DNA of 64,000 nucleotides from Sphingomonadaceae bacterium (GTDB lineage Bacteria; Pseudomonadota; Alphaproteobacteria; Sphingomonadales; Sphingomonadaceae): NCBI GenBank assembly GCA_025056155.1, contig JANWWL010000004.1, forward strand, positions 1-64,000, written 5' to 3'. The position numbers and the translations under genes are program-made. This document shows positions 52,384 to 64,000 of the stretch, piece by piece. Numbering within the stretch: position 1 is the stretch's first letter; the number at the start of each line of letters is the position of its first letter. The notes beneath the pieces are model-generated. The model did no database searches, was not told where the DNA came from, and saw only the letters and a program-made list of their open reading frames with translations.

Positions 52384-53545
52384 GGCCCGGCCGCTGCGCA
52401 TCCGAGTGCTGGGCCGCGCGGCCGACCTGCCGGCCGAGGCCTGGGAGCGGCTCGCCGGTCGCGACCATCCCTTCACGAGTCTTGCGTTCCTCTCGGCGCT
52501 CGAGGATTCGGGGAGTGCGGTGGCAAGGACCGGCTGGCAGCCGGTCCACTTGGTGGCCGAAGACCCTGAGGGCACGGCCGTGGGTCTGATGCCCGCCTAT
52601 GCCAAGGCGCACAGCCAGGGCGAGTATGTCTTCGACCATGGCTGGGCCGACGCCGCCCTTCGGCTGGGCCTGCGCTACTACCCCAAGCTGCAGTGCGCCA
52701 CGCCGTTCACGCCGGCCTCGTCACCGCGGATCGTGGCCAAGGATCCCGCCGTCCGCCAGGCGCTGGTGGCGGCTGCGCGCACGCTCGTCGAGCGGCAGGG
52801 TTGGTCCTCGGCCCACGCCACCTTCCTTCTGGCCCAGGATGCCGCCGATTTCGCCGCCCAGGGCTGGCTCGAACGCCACGACCTGCAGTTCCACTTCGAC
52901 ACGCGCGACGGTCGGAGCTTCTCCGACTTCCTCTCGCGCTTGTCCTCGCGCAAGCGCAAGGAATTGCGGCGCGAGCGGGAACAGGCGCTGGCCGCCGTGG
53001 ACGAGGTGCGTTGGCTGACGGGTGCCGACCTGACCGAAGACGTCTGGGATCATTTCTTCGCCTTCTACCAGGATACGGGCGGACGGAAATGGGGCCGGCC
53101 CTACCTCACCCGCGCGTTCTTTTCGCTGGTGGGCGAGCGGATGGGCGACCGCATCCTTCTCGTCATGGCGCGCCGGGCCGGCCGCTGGGTGGCGGGCGCC
53201 CTGCACTTCGTCGGCGCGGACTGTCTCTACGGCCGCTATTGGGGAGCGATCGAGGACATCCCGTTCCTCCACTTCGAACTGTGCTACCACCAGGCGATCG
53301 ATGCGGCCGGGCAGCTGGGCCTCAAGCGGATTGAGGCGGGGGCCCAGGGGCCGCACAAGGTGAAGCGGGGCTATCGCCCGGTCGTCACGCGATCGATGCA
53401 CTGGCTTGTGGACCTCAGGCTCCGGTCGGCGGTGGCCGACTTCCTCGAGCGCGAGCGCGCCGCGGTGGCCCAGGAGGTGGCCCTGTTCGAGGCCGACCTG
53501 CCGTTCCGGCGCGGCCCCGGTGGCGCGCCGGACGGCGAGGGCTAG
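52376..53545 (+). CDS. FemAB-like / DUF482 GNAT-fold protein
   Basis: A 389-aa protein of the DUF482 (PF04339-type) group, built of two GNAT-like halves like peptidoglycan-bridge FemAB transferases. Recognisable parts are HPFTSLAFLSALEDSGS, LPAYAKAHSQGEYVFDH-like strands (sequence MPAYAKAHSQGEYVFDHGWA), SRKRKELRREREQA, and CYHQAIDAAGQLGLKRIEAGAQGPHKVKRGY (core EAGAQGPHK). The natural substrate is unknown. TTG 52376 is the likely start, overlapping the RidA gene by eight bases; a GTG downstream is possible. The stop overlaps that of the convergent TonB receptor gene by four bases. Confidence 0.84.
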   Translation: MAEARPLRIRVLGRAADLPAEAWERLAGRDHPFTSLAFLSALEDSGSAVARTGWQPVHLVAEDPEGTAVGLMPAYAKAHSQGEYVFDHGWADAALRLGLRYYPKLQCATPFTPASSPRIVAKDPAVRQALVAAARTLVERQGWSSAHATFLLAQDAADFAAQGWLERHDLQFHFDTRDGRSFSDFLSRLSSRKRKELRREREQALAAVDEVRWLTGADLTEDVWDHFFAFYQDTGGRKWGRPYLTRAFFSLVGERMGDRILLVMARRAGRWVAGALHFVGADCLYGRYWGAIEDIPFLHFELCYHQAIDAAGQLGLKRIEAGAQGPHKVKRGYRPVVTRSMHWLVDLRLRSAVADFLERERAAVAQEVALFEADLPFRRGPGGAPDGEG

Positions 53546-55851
53546 AGCCGCAAGCCCACCTCGATCCCGTAGAGCCCGGGCAGCGCCCGGATGAAGGTGG
53601 GAAAGCCGAAGGCCCCACCCGTGTTCCCGGCATCGAGGAGATACTCGCGGTCGAGCGCATTGCGGGCGAACGCCGCCACCTGCCAGCGCCCGGCGATCTC
53701 GAGACCGGCCCGAGCGTTGAGCAGGGCGACGGGCCCCTGGGCGATCTCGGGGCGGTTGGGCAGCTCGAAGAACAGGCGCGAGCGGTAGGTGAAGGTGGGC
53801 ACGGCGAAGAGGGTCAGCCGGTCGCTCAGCGGCACCCGCAGGTCGAACCCGCCCGAGGCCTGCCAGCGCGGCTGCAGGCGGAACCGGTCGCCCGCGAAGA
53901 TGCCGTTCTCGGGTCGGTCGTCGATCCCGGCGTCGATGAAGGCCATGTTGCCGAACGCGACGAGGCCAGGGCGCAGCGCCCACGACAGCTCGGCTTCGAC
54001 CCCCAGGTTGGTGGCCGACCCGGCGTTGCGGGTGACCGCCTGGCCTCCTTCGATCAGCGTGACCTGGAAATTGTCGTAGGTCTGCCAGAACACCCCCAGC
54101 GTCGCCGTCACGGGGCCCACCCGGCCCTTGACCCCGCCTTCCACGTTCCAGACGACCTCGGCCGGGACGTCGCGGCGCAACGGTTCGGCCGGCCGGCCGG
54201 GGCCCGGACGGCGGGACGACAGTTGCAGCACGGGCGACCGCCGACCCTTCGCCACCGTGGCGTAGAGGTTGAGGTCGGGGGCGGCGCGGAACAGCAGGTT
54301 GAAGCGCGGCAGCCAGGCGTCGTTGGTGTCGGTCGCTTCGAACGTCTGCCCGTCGGTGCTCGCGAAGGGGAGGAGCGGGGCGCGGCTCAACACCGAGGGC
54401 GGCTGGTCGGCGAAATAGGTGCTGGTGCGCCGTTCCCGCAGGTAGCGCAGCCCGGCCGACAGTTCGAGGCGCGGGCTCACCTCGACGCTTGCGTCGGCGA
54501 ACAGGCTCCAGTTGCGGATCCGCCCGCCGTTGCGGAACAGCGCTCGATAGGGCAGCTCGCGGAAGGCGCCGCGGGTGAGGATGGCGGTCACCCGGGCGGC
54601 CTCGACCCGGCCGTCGGGGCCGACGCACGGGATCCCGGGCACCAATCGGGCCAGGCACTGCAGGTAGATGCCTTCCTCCGTCGAGAACGGCACGCTCTGG
54701 GTGCCGCGCTCGGCGAACACGTTGAAGCCGGCGAAGGCGCGCACGCGCTCGGAGACGTAGGCGACCCGGCTTTCATGGCTCACCTGCCGGCCGCGGGCGT
54801 CCTCGGCGAACTCCAGGAACCAGGCCTGCGAGCCGTCGGCGTCGAACACTTCGAGGCTGTCGAACTTCCGCCAGGCGGTGATCGCCGTGTAGCTCCACCG
54901 CCCACCCTCGGGCGCCCAGCGTGCGGTCAGGTTGAGGTCGTGCACGTCGCGCGTCAGGCTCAACTTCTCGGCCCCCAGCACTTCGCGCGACTGGGGCGAG
55001 CCCGCGAGCTCGGCGAAGCTGTAGGGCGAGGTGTCGCCGCCCGTCGGCCGGAACGTGCCCGACTTGAACGCGGTGCCCGGGGCGCGCTGGCCGTCGTAGG
55101 TGTAGACGAGGTCGAGCCGGAGATCGGCCAGCGGCTCGGCCATCAGGCTGGCGCGCAGCCCGGCCTGGTCTTGCCCGTTGAGATCGCGCTGGTCGATCCC
55201 GCCCGGGTTCTGCGATCCCGGCTCGCCCGCGATGTTGCGCACCACGCCGTTTCGCGTCTTGTAGGCGCCCGCCAGGCGCGCGCCCCAGCGGCCCTGGCCC
55301 CAGTTCACGAAGCCCTGCACTTGGCGCTGGCCATAGTTCCCGGCCGACAGCAGGGCCGCGGCCGACCTGCCGTCCTCCACGCCGTTGGGAATGACCGAGA
55401 CCGCCCCGATGGCGGCCGCCGTGCCGAACAGGGTGGCCTGCGGGCCCTTCACCACCTCGACGCGCTGGATGTCGAACAGGTCGAAGTAGCTGCCGCGCGA
55501 TCGGGACACGTCGACCCCGAGATAATAGACGGACACCCGCATCGCCTCCTGTGCCGAACCGGAGTCCGAAGTGATGCCGCGGATGACGAAGCCCGGATTG
55601 TTGGGCGACTGTTCCTGGATGTTGAGGCCTGGCACATAGGCCGACAGCTGATCGAACTGGGTGATGCCGATCCGGGCCATGCGGTCTCCCGTGACTGCCG
55701 TCACGGTGATGGGCACGTCCAACAGCCGCTGTTCCACCTTCTGGGCGCTCACCACGATCTCTTCGGCCGCCACCTCGGCCATCGGCTGGGCGGCCGGCTG
55801 GGCGATCAGGGGGGTGGGAAGCGCGGCGGCAAGCGGCAGCAGGTGGCGCAT
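53542..55851 (-). CDS. TonB-dependent outer-membrane receptor
   Basis: A 769-aa TonB-gated beta-barrel. The signal peptide is HLLPLAAALPTPLIAQP; the plug has IVVSAQKVEQRLLDVPITV, FVIRGITSDSGS, YYLGVDVSRSRGSYFDLFD and RVEVVKGPQATLFGTAAAIG. The SRSRGSYFDLFD segment marks a receptor subgroup frequent in sphingomonads. The barrel ends in GIEVGLRL. ATG 55851 is preceded by AGGAGCCCC. It is divergent from the export-like operon at 56019, with 167 bases between the starts. Ligand unknown. Confidence 0.92.
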   Translation of the reverse strand: MRHLLPLAAALPTPLIAQPAAQPMAEVAAEEIVVSAQKVEQRLLDVPITVTAVTGDRMARIGITQFDQLSAYVPGLNIQEQSPNNPGFVIRGITSDSGSAQEAMRVSVYYLGVDVSRSRGSYFDLFDIQRVEVVKGPQATLFGTAAAIGAVSVIPNGVEDGRSAAALLSAGNYGQRQVQGFVNWGQGRWGARLAGAYKTRNGVVRNIAGEPGSQNPGGIDQRDLNGQDQAGLRASLMAEPLADLRLDLVYTYDGQRAPGTAFKSGTFRPTGGDTSPYSFAELAGSPQSREVLGAEKLSLTRDVHDLNLTARWAPEGGRWSYTAITAWRKFDSLEVFDADGSQAWFLEFAEDARGRQVSHESRVAYVSERVRAFAGFNVFAERGTQSVPFSTEEGIYLQCLARLVPGIPCVGPDGRVEAARVTAILTRGAFRELPYRALFRNGGRIRNWSLFADASVEVSPRLELSAGLRYLRERRTSTYFADQPPSVLSRAPLLPFASTDGQTFEATDTNDAWLPRFNLLFRAAPDLNLYATVAKGRRSPVLQLSSRRPGPGRPAEPLRRDVPAEVVWNVEGGVKGRVGPVTATLGVFWQTYDNFQVTLIEGGQAVTRNAGSATNLGVEAELSWALRPGLVAFGNMAFIDAGIDDRPENGIFAGDRFRLQPRWQASGGFDLRVPLSDRLTLFAVPTFTYRSRLFFELPNRPEIAQGPVALLNARAGLEIAGRWQVAAFARNALDREYLLDAGNTGGAFGFPTFIRALPGLYGIEVGLRL

Positions 55852-56018
55852 GGGGCTCCTCCTGGGCAAGGCGTGGTGCGCGGCCTCTTGCCGGCCCCAT
55901 GTTGCAGTGCAGCGACACGCCTGCGACAGAAGGTTGACAACCGGCCCGGCGGGCGGGTTCGCATTGCCTCACGCGGCGTTCGCCCGTAACCTGCAGTCCT
56001 GCGGCAGGGGAAGGCCGG

Positions 56019-57731
56019 ATGGCGGCGACCTCGCGAGTGACGTTGCGCGACGTGCTGGCCTGGGCGGCACCGGTGATCGGCGCCGACCGGCCCCTGTTCG
56101 CCCTTGCGGTCGTCTATGGAGTGGCCTTGAGCCTCCTCTCCCTGGCCACACCCATCTCGGTGCAGATGCTCATCAACTCGGTGGCCCAGGTGGGCCTCGA
56201 GACGCCGCTTGCCGTGCTGAGCCTTGCGCTCCTCGGCCTCCTGCTCCTGTGGGCGCTGATGGCCGCGTTCCGCGACTGGGTGATGGAGGTGTTCCGGCGC
56301 CGCTTCGCCGCCCGCCTAGTGGCCGAAATCACGGTGCGCGCGGTGCACGCCGAGAATCCGTTCTTTCTCGACAATCGCCGGGCCGACATCTTCAACCGGT
56401 TCTTCGAGATCATGACGGTCCACAAGACCGTGCCCAGCCTGTTGGTGGGGGGGTTTTCCGTGCTGCTGCAGGCAGGCGTGGGGTTGATCCTGGTAGCGTT
56501 CTACCATCCGTTCTTTCTGGTCTTCAATCTGCTGTTCGTGCTGCTGTTGCTGGCCATTTGGGCGGTGTTTTCAGGTGGCGCGATGCGCACCTCGGTCGAG
56601 CTCTGCCATCAGAAGTATCGTCTCGCCCACTGGCTCGAGAGCGTCGGCGTATCGGACGGCTTCTACAAGTCGGCCCGGCACATGGATTTCGCCTACGCCC
56701 GCTCGGAGCGGCTGACGGCCGACTATGTGGAGGCGCACCGCCGCCACTTCCGCTGGAAGTTTCCGCAAGCCGTCGCGCTCTTCGTGCTCTATGCCGTGGC
56801 CAGCGCCGCGCTGCTGGCGTTGGGCGGTTGGCTCGTCATCCGCGAGCAACTGTCGATCGGCCAGCTGGTGGCCGCCGAACTCATCCTTTCCGGCGTGTTT
56901 TTCGGCGCGGCCCAGCTCGGCAACTATCTTGAGGATTTCTATGACCTGACGGCAGGGCTCGAGGAACTGAACCAGCTCTACGCGCTGCGGCGCGAGCCCC
57001 CCGACCGGCGGGCACCCGCCCACTTGGCCGATGCGACGCTCCGCCTGGCGGGCGTGCGGTTCAGCCATCCCACCGGCCCCGTGCTGTTCGATTTCGTGGT
57101 GCCCGAAGGCTCGCGCTTGGTCGCCCAGGGCGATCCCGGCATGGAGCGGCTGTTCGCGCACCTCTTGAAGCGCCACGCGCGGCCCGAGGGCGGCCTCGTG
57201 ACCCTGGGCAGGGTCGACATCATGATGCTGGATCGGGTGCGGTTGCGCACCGAAGTGATCGTGCTCGATCGGCCTCATCTCGTGGAGACGACGATCGAGG
57301 AGTACCTCACGCTGGCCAACGCCAGCGGCGACCCGGCCGACATCACCCGGGCCCTGCGGCTCGTGGGGCTCGAGGATCGGGTGGCCACCCTCCCGGAAGG
57401 CATGCAGACCATGCTGTCGTCCACCGGCTGGCCGCTCAGCCTGCCCAAGACGATGCAGCTCAAGCTCGCCGGGGCCATCCTGTCGCGGCCGCGCATCCTC
57501 GTGCTGTCGCCCGTGATGGACATGGTTTCGGTGCATCGGCTGGAAGACGTCTTCCGTCACTTCGCGGCGATGGGCACCACGCTCATCTACTTCACCAATC
57601 GGCCCGACGACGTGACCCTGGACGGTTTCCTGTGGCTGGGGCGCGAGCAGCAGGTGATCCTAAAGGACCGCGCGGCCTTCGACCGGCTGCGCACCAGTGT
57701 CGGCAAGGGGCGGCGACTTGTCGTTGCTTGA
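56019..57731 (+). CDS. ABC-exporter-like membrane protein with a degenerate nucleotide-binding domain
   Basis: A 570-aa protein. Residues 1-320 are an ABC exporter (type I) membrane domain with six helices (ALAVVYGVALSLLSLATPI, LALLGLLLLWALMAAF, the pair around 140-190, FVLYAVASAALLALGG, LILSGVFFGAAQLG) and the coupling segment NPFFLDNRRADIFNRFFEIM. Residues 340-570 align in layout with an ABC ATPase but every catalytic motif is lost: the P-loop position reads AQGDPGMERLF (no GKS/T), the signature LSLPKTMQ (no SGGQ), Walker B LVLSPVMDM (no Asp-Glu), and the H-loop YFTNRPDD (no His). The rest is well kept and ungapped, so this is not simple decay. Start ATG 56019 after GGGGAAGG. First gene of an operon with HlyD- and TolC-type genes. 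Confidence 0.82.
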   Translation: MAATSRVTLRDVLAWAAPVIGADRPLFALAVVYGVALSLLSLATPISVQMLINSVAQVGLETPLAVLSLALLGLLLLWALMAAFRDWVMEVFRRRFAARLVAEITVRAVHAENPFFLDNRRADIFNRFFEIMTVHKTVPSLLVGGFSVLLQAGVGLILVAFYHPFFLVFNLLFVLLLLAIWAVFSGGAMRTSVELCHQKYRLAHWLESVGVSDGFYKSARHMDFAYARSERLTADYVEAHRRHFRWKFPQAVALFVLYAVASAALLALGGWLVIREQLSIGQLVAAELILSGVFFGAAQLGNYLEDFYDLTAGLEELNQLYALRREPPDRRAPAHLADATLRLAGVRFSHPTGPVLFDFVVPEGSRLVAQGDPGMERLFAHLLKRHARPEGGLVTLGRVDIMMLDRVRLRTEVIVLDRPHLVETTIEEYLTLANASGDPADITRALRLVGLEDRVATLPEGMQTMLSSTGWPLSLPKTMQLKLAGAILSRPRILVLSPVMDMVSVHRLEDVFRHFAAMGTTLIYFTNRPDDVTLDGFLWLGREQQVILKDRAAFDRLRTSVGKGRRLVVA

Positions 57732-58779
57732 GGAGGATCTGGCCCGGTTCCGGACCCTGTCCGCGATCCGGGTGCCACCGGTCGGCCGCGTGCTGGCCGT
57801 GATGGTGCTGGTGGGGATCCTGCTCGTGTCGGGATTCCTCGCCTTCGTTCCCTGGGTGCAGACGGCCTATGGCGAGGGCCGCGTCACCACCCTGGACCCA
57901 GCCGACCGGGTGCAGAACATCACCGCCCTCGTTCCCGGCCGAGTCGAGCGCTGGTACGTGCAAGAGGGCGACTATGTGCGCGAGGGCGACCCCATCGCCC
58001 GGATCACCGACAACGACCCCGGGCTGCTCGACCGTCTCGAGGCCGAGCGCGCCGAGACCGAAGCGGAAATCGAAGCCGCCGAGCGGGCCGTGCGTATCGC
58101 CTGGCTCGACGTGGAGCGCCAGCGCCAGCTCGAGCGCGACGGGCTTGCGGCACGACGCGACCTCGAGGCGGCGGAGCTGCGCGTGGCCGAGCTCGAGGCG
58201 CGCCTCGCCCAGGCACGTGCCAAGCTGCAGGGCATCGACATCCGCCTCAACCGCCAGTCGCTCCAGGTGGTGGTCGCTCCCCGCGACGGGCGGGTGCTGC
58301 AGATCATGGCGCTCGACCAGGCGACGATGGTGAAGGAAGGCGACGTGCTGGCCACCTTCGCCCCCCGGCAGACCACGCCGGTGGTGGAGCTGTTCGTGAA
58401 CGGGATCGACGTGCCCCTCATCGAAGCCGGCCGGCGCGTGCGCCTCGAGTTCGAAGGCTGGCCTGCCATCCAATTCTCAGGCTGGCCGTCGGTGGCGCGC
58501 GGCATCTTCGATGGTGTGGTCTATTCGATTGACGACGCGCCCTCGGCCAACGGCCTTTTCCGGGTCCTGGTGCTGCCCGCGGCCGACCGACCTTCGTGGC
58601 CGGGGGAGCCCGCCGTACGGCTGGGCGCGAAGGTGCGCGGCTGGGTGCTGATGGACACGGTGACCGTGGGCTTCGAGCTGTGGCGGCAGCTCAACCGCTT
58701 CCCGCTGCAGGTGACCCGCACGATCCGGGGGGGCACGATCGAGCCTGCGCCCGTGGCCAAAGGCCCGGCGAGTGCGTGA
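57718..58779 (+). CDS. HlyD-family periplasmic adaptor
   Basis: A 353-aa membrane-fusion protein: a short cytosolic N-terminus, one membrane helix (RVLAVMVLVGILLVSGFLAF), a lipoyl-like half (QNITALVPGRVERWYVQEGDYVREGDPIARI; core GDYVREGD), a coiled-coil hairpin (about residues 105-180), the second lipoyl half (VVVAPRDGRVLQI), and a beta-barrel domain. It would bridge the inner-membrane protein and the TolC-type channel. The start TTG 57718 has AAGGGG upstream and overlaps the preceding gene; GTG 57697 is the alternative. The stop overlaps the TolC-type start. Confidence 0.88.
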   Translation: MSLLEEDLARFRTLSAIRVPPVGRVLAVMVLVGILLVSGFLAFVPWVQTAYGEGRVTTLDPADRVQNITALVPGRVERWYVQEGDYVREGDPIARITDNDPGLLDRLEAERAETEAEIEAAERAVRIAWLDVERQRQLERDGLAARRDLEAAELRVAELEARLAQARAKLQGIDIRLNRQSLQVVVAPRDGRVLQIMALDQATMVKEGDVLATFAPRQTTPVVELFVNGIDVPLIEAGRRVRLEFEGWPAIQFSGWPSVARGIFDGVVYSIDDAPSANGLFRVLVLPAADRPSWPGEPAVRLGAKVRGWVLMDTVTVGFELWRQLNRFPLQVTRTIRGGTIEPAPVAKGPASA

Positions 58780-60169
58780 GCTTCTGGCCGGCCTCGCGCT
58801 GGCCCTCGGACTTCCCGTTCAGGCCCAGACCCTGACCCTCGCCGAGGTGCTGGACACCTCGCGCCGCTTCGCCCCCCAAGTGCAAGAGGCGCTCGCTCGC
58901 CTCGGCGTGGCCGCCGGCCGCCGGCTCGAGGCCGAGGGCGCTTTCGACACCCGGGTGGACGTCCGCGTCGACGCCCGGCCGACCGGCTTCTACGACGGCC
59001 GGCAGGTTTCGGCCCTCGTCACGCGACCGCTGGCCGACCGCGGCGGCGAGGTCTTCGCTGGCTACCGCGTATCGGGCGGCACCTTCCCCGTCTACGAGGA
59101 CGAAAGCTTCACCAACCGCGGCGGCGAACTGAAGGCCGGGGCGGTGCTGGCGCTGTTGCGCGACCGCGCGATCGACGAGCGCCGCTTTGGCCGGATCGCC
59201 GCCGAGAATGACTTCCGCCTGGCCGAGACGGACGTGCTGCTGGCCGCCATCGGCGTGCAGCGCCGGGCGATCGGCGCCTACCTGGAATGGGTGGCGGCCG
59301 GTCAGCGGCTGCGCGTGTTCCGCGCGCTTCTTGCGATCGCCGAGGAACGGCAGGCCGGCTTCAAGCGCCAGGTGGCGGCAGGGGCCCGGCCCGCCATCAT
59401 CGTCACTGAAAACGAACAGGTGATCCTGCGGCGGCGGGCCCTGGTAGTGGATGCCGAACGGGCGCTGGAGGCGGCCGCGCAACGGCTGTCGCTCTTCTGG
59501 CGCGACGCGGAAGGCCGGCCCCGCGTTCCGGGGCCCGATCGCCTGCCGGCCGGCTTCCCGCCGCCGTTGCCCCTGGCGCCCGACGGACCGGCCCGCGCCC
59601 TCGGCCGGCCGGAACTCAAGGCCATTGAGGTGCGGCTGGACCAGGCGGCCCAGAAGCTCCGGCTGGACGAGAACCTGCGCCGGCCGCGGCTGGACCTCAA
59701 GGCCGAGGCGTCGCAGGACCTGGGCCCGGTGGGGCTCGGCGGGCCCTCGCGCACGGGCTTCGAGACGAAGGTTGGGCTCAGCTTTTCCCTGCCGCTCGAA
59801 CGGCGCGTGGCCGAGGGCCGCATGGCCGCCACTCGGGCCGAGATCCGCGCCTTGGGGTTCCGCCGGCAGCAGCTCGAAGAGGAGATCCTGGCGAACCTGG
59901 GCGCCCTGGATGCCGACGTGCGCGCCACGCGGGCCGTGCGCGCGTTGGCCGAAGCCGAGCGCGAGCGGGCGGTGGCCCTGGCCCGCGCCGAGCAACGGCG
60001 CTTTCGCCTGGGCGCTTCGGACCTGTTCCTGACGACCGTGCGGGAGGAGCAGGCCGCCGATGCCGAGGTGCGGGCCATCGACGCCGCGCTGCGCCAGGCG
60101 CTGGCCCATGCCGACGTGGCGGCGGCCACCGCCGACCTCGAGGCTCTGGGTCTCGAGCCCGAGGTGTAA
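58772..60169 (+). CDS. TolC-family outer-membrane efflux protein
   Basis: A 465-aa outer-membrane factor: signal peptide LLAGLALALGLPVQAQ, then TLTLAEVLDTSRRFAPQVQEAL at the start of the helical barrel, and two similar halves each with long amphipathic helices (for example RAIGAYLEWVAAGQRLRV and AVALARAEQRRFRLGASDL). The RRFRLGASDLFLTTVREEQAA segment (core FRLGASDL) is the usual TolC-family signature near the C-terminal half. GTG 58772 overlaps the adaptor gene. It completes the three-gene export-like operon. Confidence 0.88.
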   Translation: MRELLAGLALALGLPVQAQTLTLAEVLDTSRRFAPQVQEALARLGVAAGRRLEAEGAFDTRVDVRVDARPTGFYDGRQVSALVTRPLADRGGEVFAGYRVSGGTFPVYEDESFTNRGGELKAGAVLALLRDRAIDERRFGRIAAENDFRLAETDVLLAAIGVQRRAIGAYLEWVAAGQRLRVFRALLAIAEERQAGFKRQVAAGARPAIIVTENEQVILRRRALVVDAERALEAAAQRLSLFWRDAEGRPRVPGPDRLPAGFPPPLPLAPDGPARALGRPELKAIEVRLDQAAQKLRLDENLRRPRLDLKAEASQDLGPVGLGGPSRTGFETKVGLSFSLPLERRVAEGRMAATRAEIRALGFRRQQLEEEILANLGALDADVRATRAVRALAEAERERAVALARAEQRRFRLGASDLFLTTVREEQAADAEVRAIDAALRQALAHADVAAATADLEALGLEPEV

Positions 60170-60500
60170 CGCGCGGCCCCCTGGCCGGGTCCCACCTCTC
60201 CCCAGCGCCCGGGCGGTCGGGGGTGGGATGGCGCTTTGCGCGGTCTCGCCGCCTTCGTGCCTTCCCGGGCGCCGGGACGGAGGCCTTGGAACGGCCGGTG
60301 GGCGCGGTGAGGCGAGAACCCTGGGCGGCCGCACCCGGGCGGCCGGTTGCCCACGCCGACCGAGGTCGAGGCGAACTTCCGCGCCTTGAGCTGCGCTGCG
60401 CCTGCGCATCTGGGCAGCCTGTGGCCCAATCGGCCGCCGGGCGAGGTTCAGCCGAACCTGTAAACCGCGTCGTGCGCCGCTTCTGGCCCGTTGAGAGCCC
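60170..60500. other. Gap between TolC-type gene and tRNA-Val
   Basis: No gene is supported. TCCCACC (60190-60196) and GGTGGGA (60222-60228) could form a terminator stem after the TolC-type gene, and AGGTTC-AGCC-GAACCT (60444-60459) is a small hairpin downstream of the tRNA on the minus strand. Nothing else is seen. Confidence 0.45.
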
Positions 60501-60575
60501 TGGTGGGCGCGGCAGGGTTCGAACCTGCGACCCCTGCGGTGTGAACACAGTGCTCTACCGCTGAGCTACGCGCCC
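60501..60575 (-). tRNA. tRNA-Val (anticodon CAC)
   Basis: The minus strand folds into a full cloverleaf: acceptor GGGCGCG/CGCGCCC, D stem GCTC/GAGC, anticodon stem CTGTG/CGCAG with loop TTCACAC (anticodon CAC), T stem GCAGG/CCTGC with TTCGAAC loop, discriminator A and encoded CCA (60503-60501). It reads GUG codons, which are frequent in this G+C-rich genome. Confidence 0.95.
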
Positions 60576-60655
60576 TTCCGCCGGCACTGGCGGGCTGTCT
60601 CCCGCGGCTAGGGGAGGGCAGCAGGGCTGTCAACGCCCGCCCCCCCCCCGCTACC

Positions 60656-64000
<3,345 letters not shown>

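Overview
The window is very G+C-rich (about 70 % by eye) and densely packed. It looks like an alphaproteobacterial chromosome, most likely Sphingomonadales. The evidence is the PEPxxWA-type C-terminal sorting signals, two large TonB-dependent receptors, a GapR (DUF2312) protein, a spinster-like MFS carrier, DUF1178/DUF3572/DUF2189 proteins, and the yebC-ruvCAB and plsY-dprA-topA-rnr-rpmG orders. Many neighbouring genes overlap as ATGA or GTGA, so translational coupling is the norm.

Layout. 0.3-9.5 kb: MFS+SDR pair, glnD, enoyl-CoA hydratase+SDR pair, a photolyase-like FAD protein and an N-formylglutamate amidohydrolase. 9.4-15.4 kb: two decayed PEP-CTERM genes flank a MATE pump, gapR, a GST and an orphan pair of xanthine-dehydrogenase-type small and medium subunits. 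15.5-18.3 kb: yebC-ruvC-ruvA-ruvB, followed by a repeat-rich gap. 18.9-25.3 kb: a minus-strand operon of TonB receptor, MFS carrier, nitrilase-like protein with altered active site, methyltransferase and a conserved unknown. 25.4-30.1 kb: small membrane genes, a patatin, infC (apparently starting at ATC) and a pirin. 30.2-32.5 kb: a LuxR-HTH/unknown/membrane/RadC-like cassette. 32.7-40.5 kb: rho, DUF2189, a PAS-GGDEF-EAL protein, a secreted protein and a MerR-vWA pair. 40.5-41.2 kb: a non-coding palindrome-rich tract ending at tRNA-Arg(CCT). 41.3-53.5 kb: housekeeping blocks (DUF1178-nit-grxC-comF; methyltransferase, plsY-dprA-topA-rnr-rpmG, DUF3572-HAD-RidA-FemAB-like). 53.5-60.2 kb: a second TonB receptor, divergent from a three-gene export-like operon. 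60.5-64 kb: tRNA-Val(CAC), katG and the 3' part of clpA.

The best candidate for an undescribed system is 56019-60169. It encodes an ABC-exporter-like membrane protein whose nucleotide-binding domain has lost every recognisable ATPase motif, coupled to a HlyD-type adaptor and a TolC-type outer-membrane protein. The layout is that of a type I secretion or tripartite efflux machine, but its motor appears not to hydrolyse ATP.

The two PEP-CTERM genes are the second notable point. The first keeps a textbook sigma-54 promoter, an upstream inverted repeat and a Shine-Dalgarno, yet its start codon reads AAG and its 3' end is frameshifted. The second is intact except for an in-frame TGA at a likely Trp position. 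Both suggest recent loss of exosortase substrates, or sequencing error, which reads would settle.
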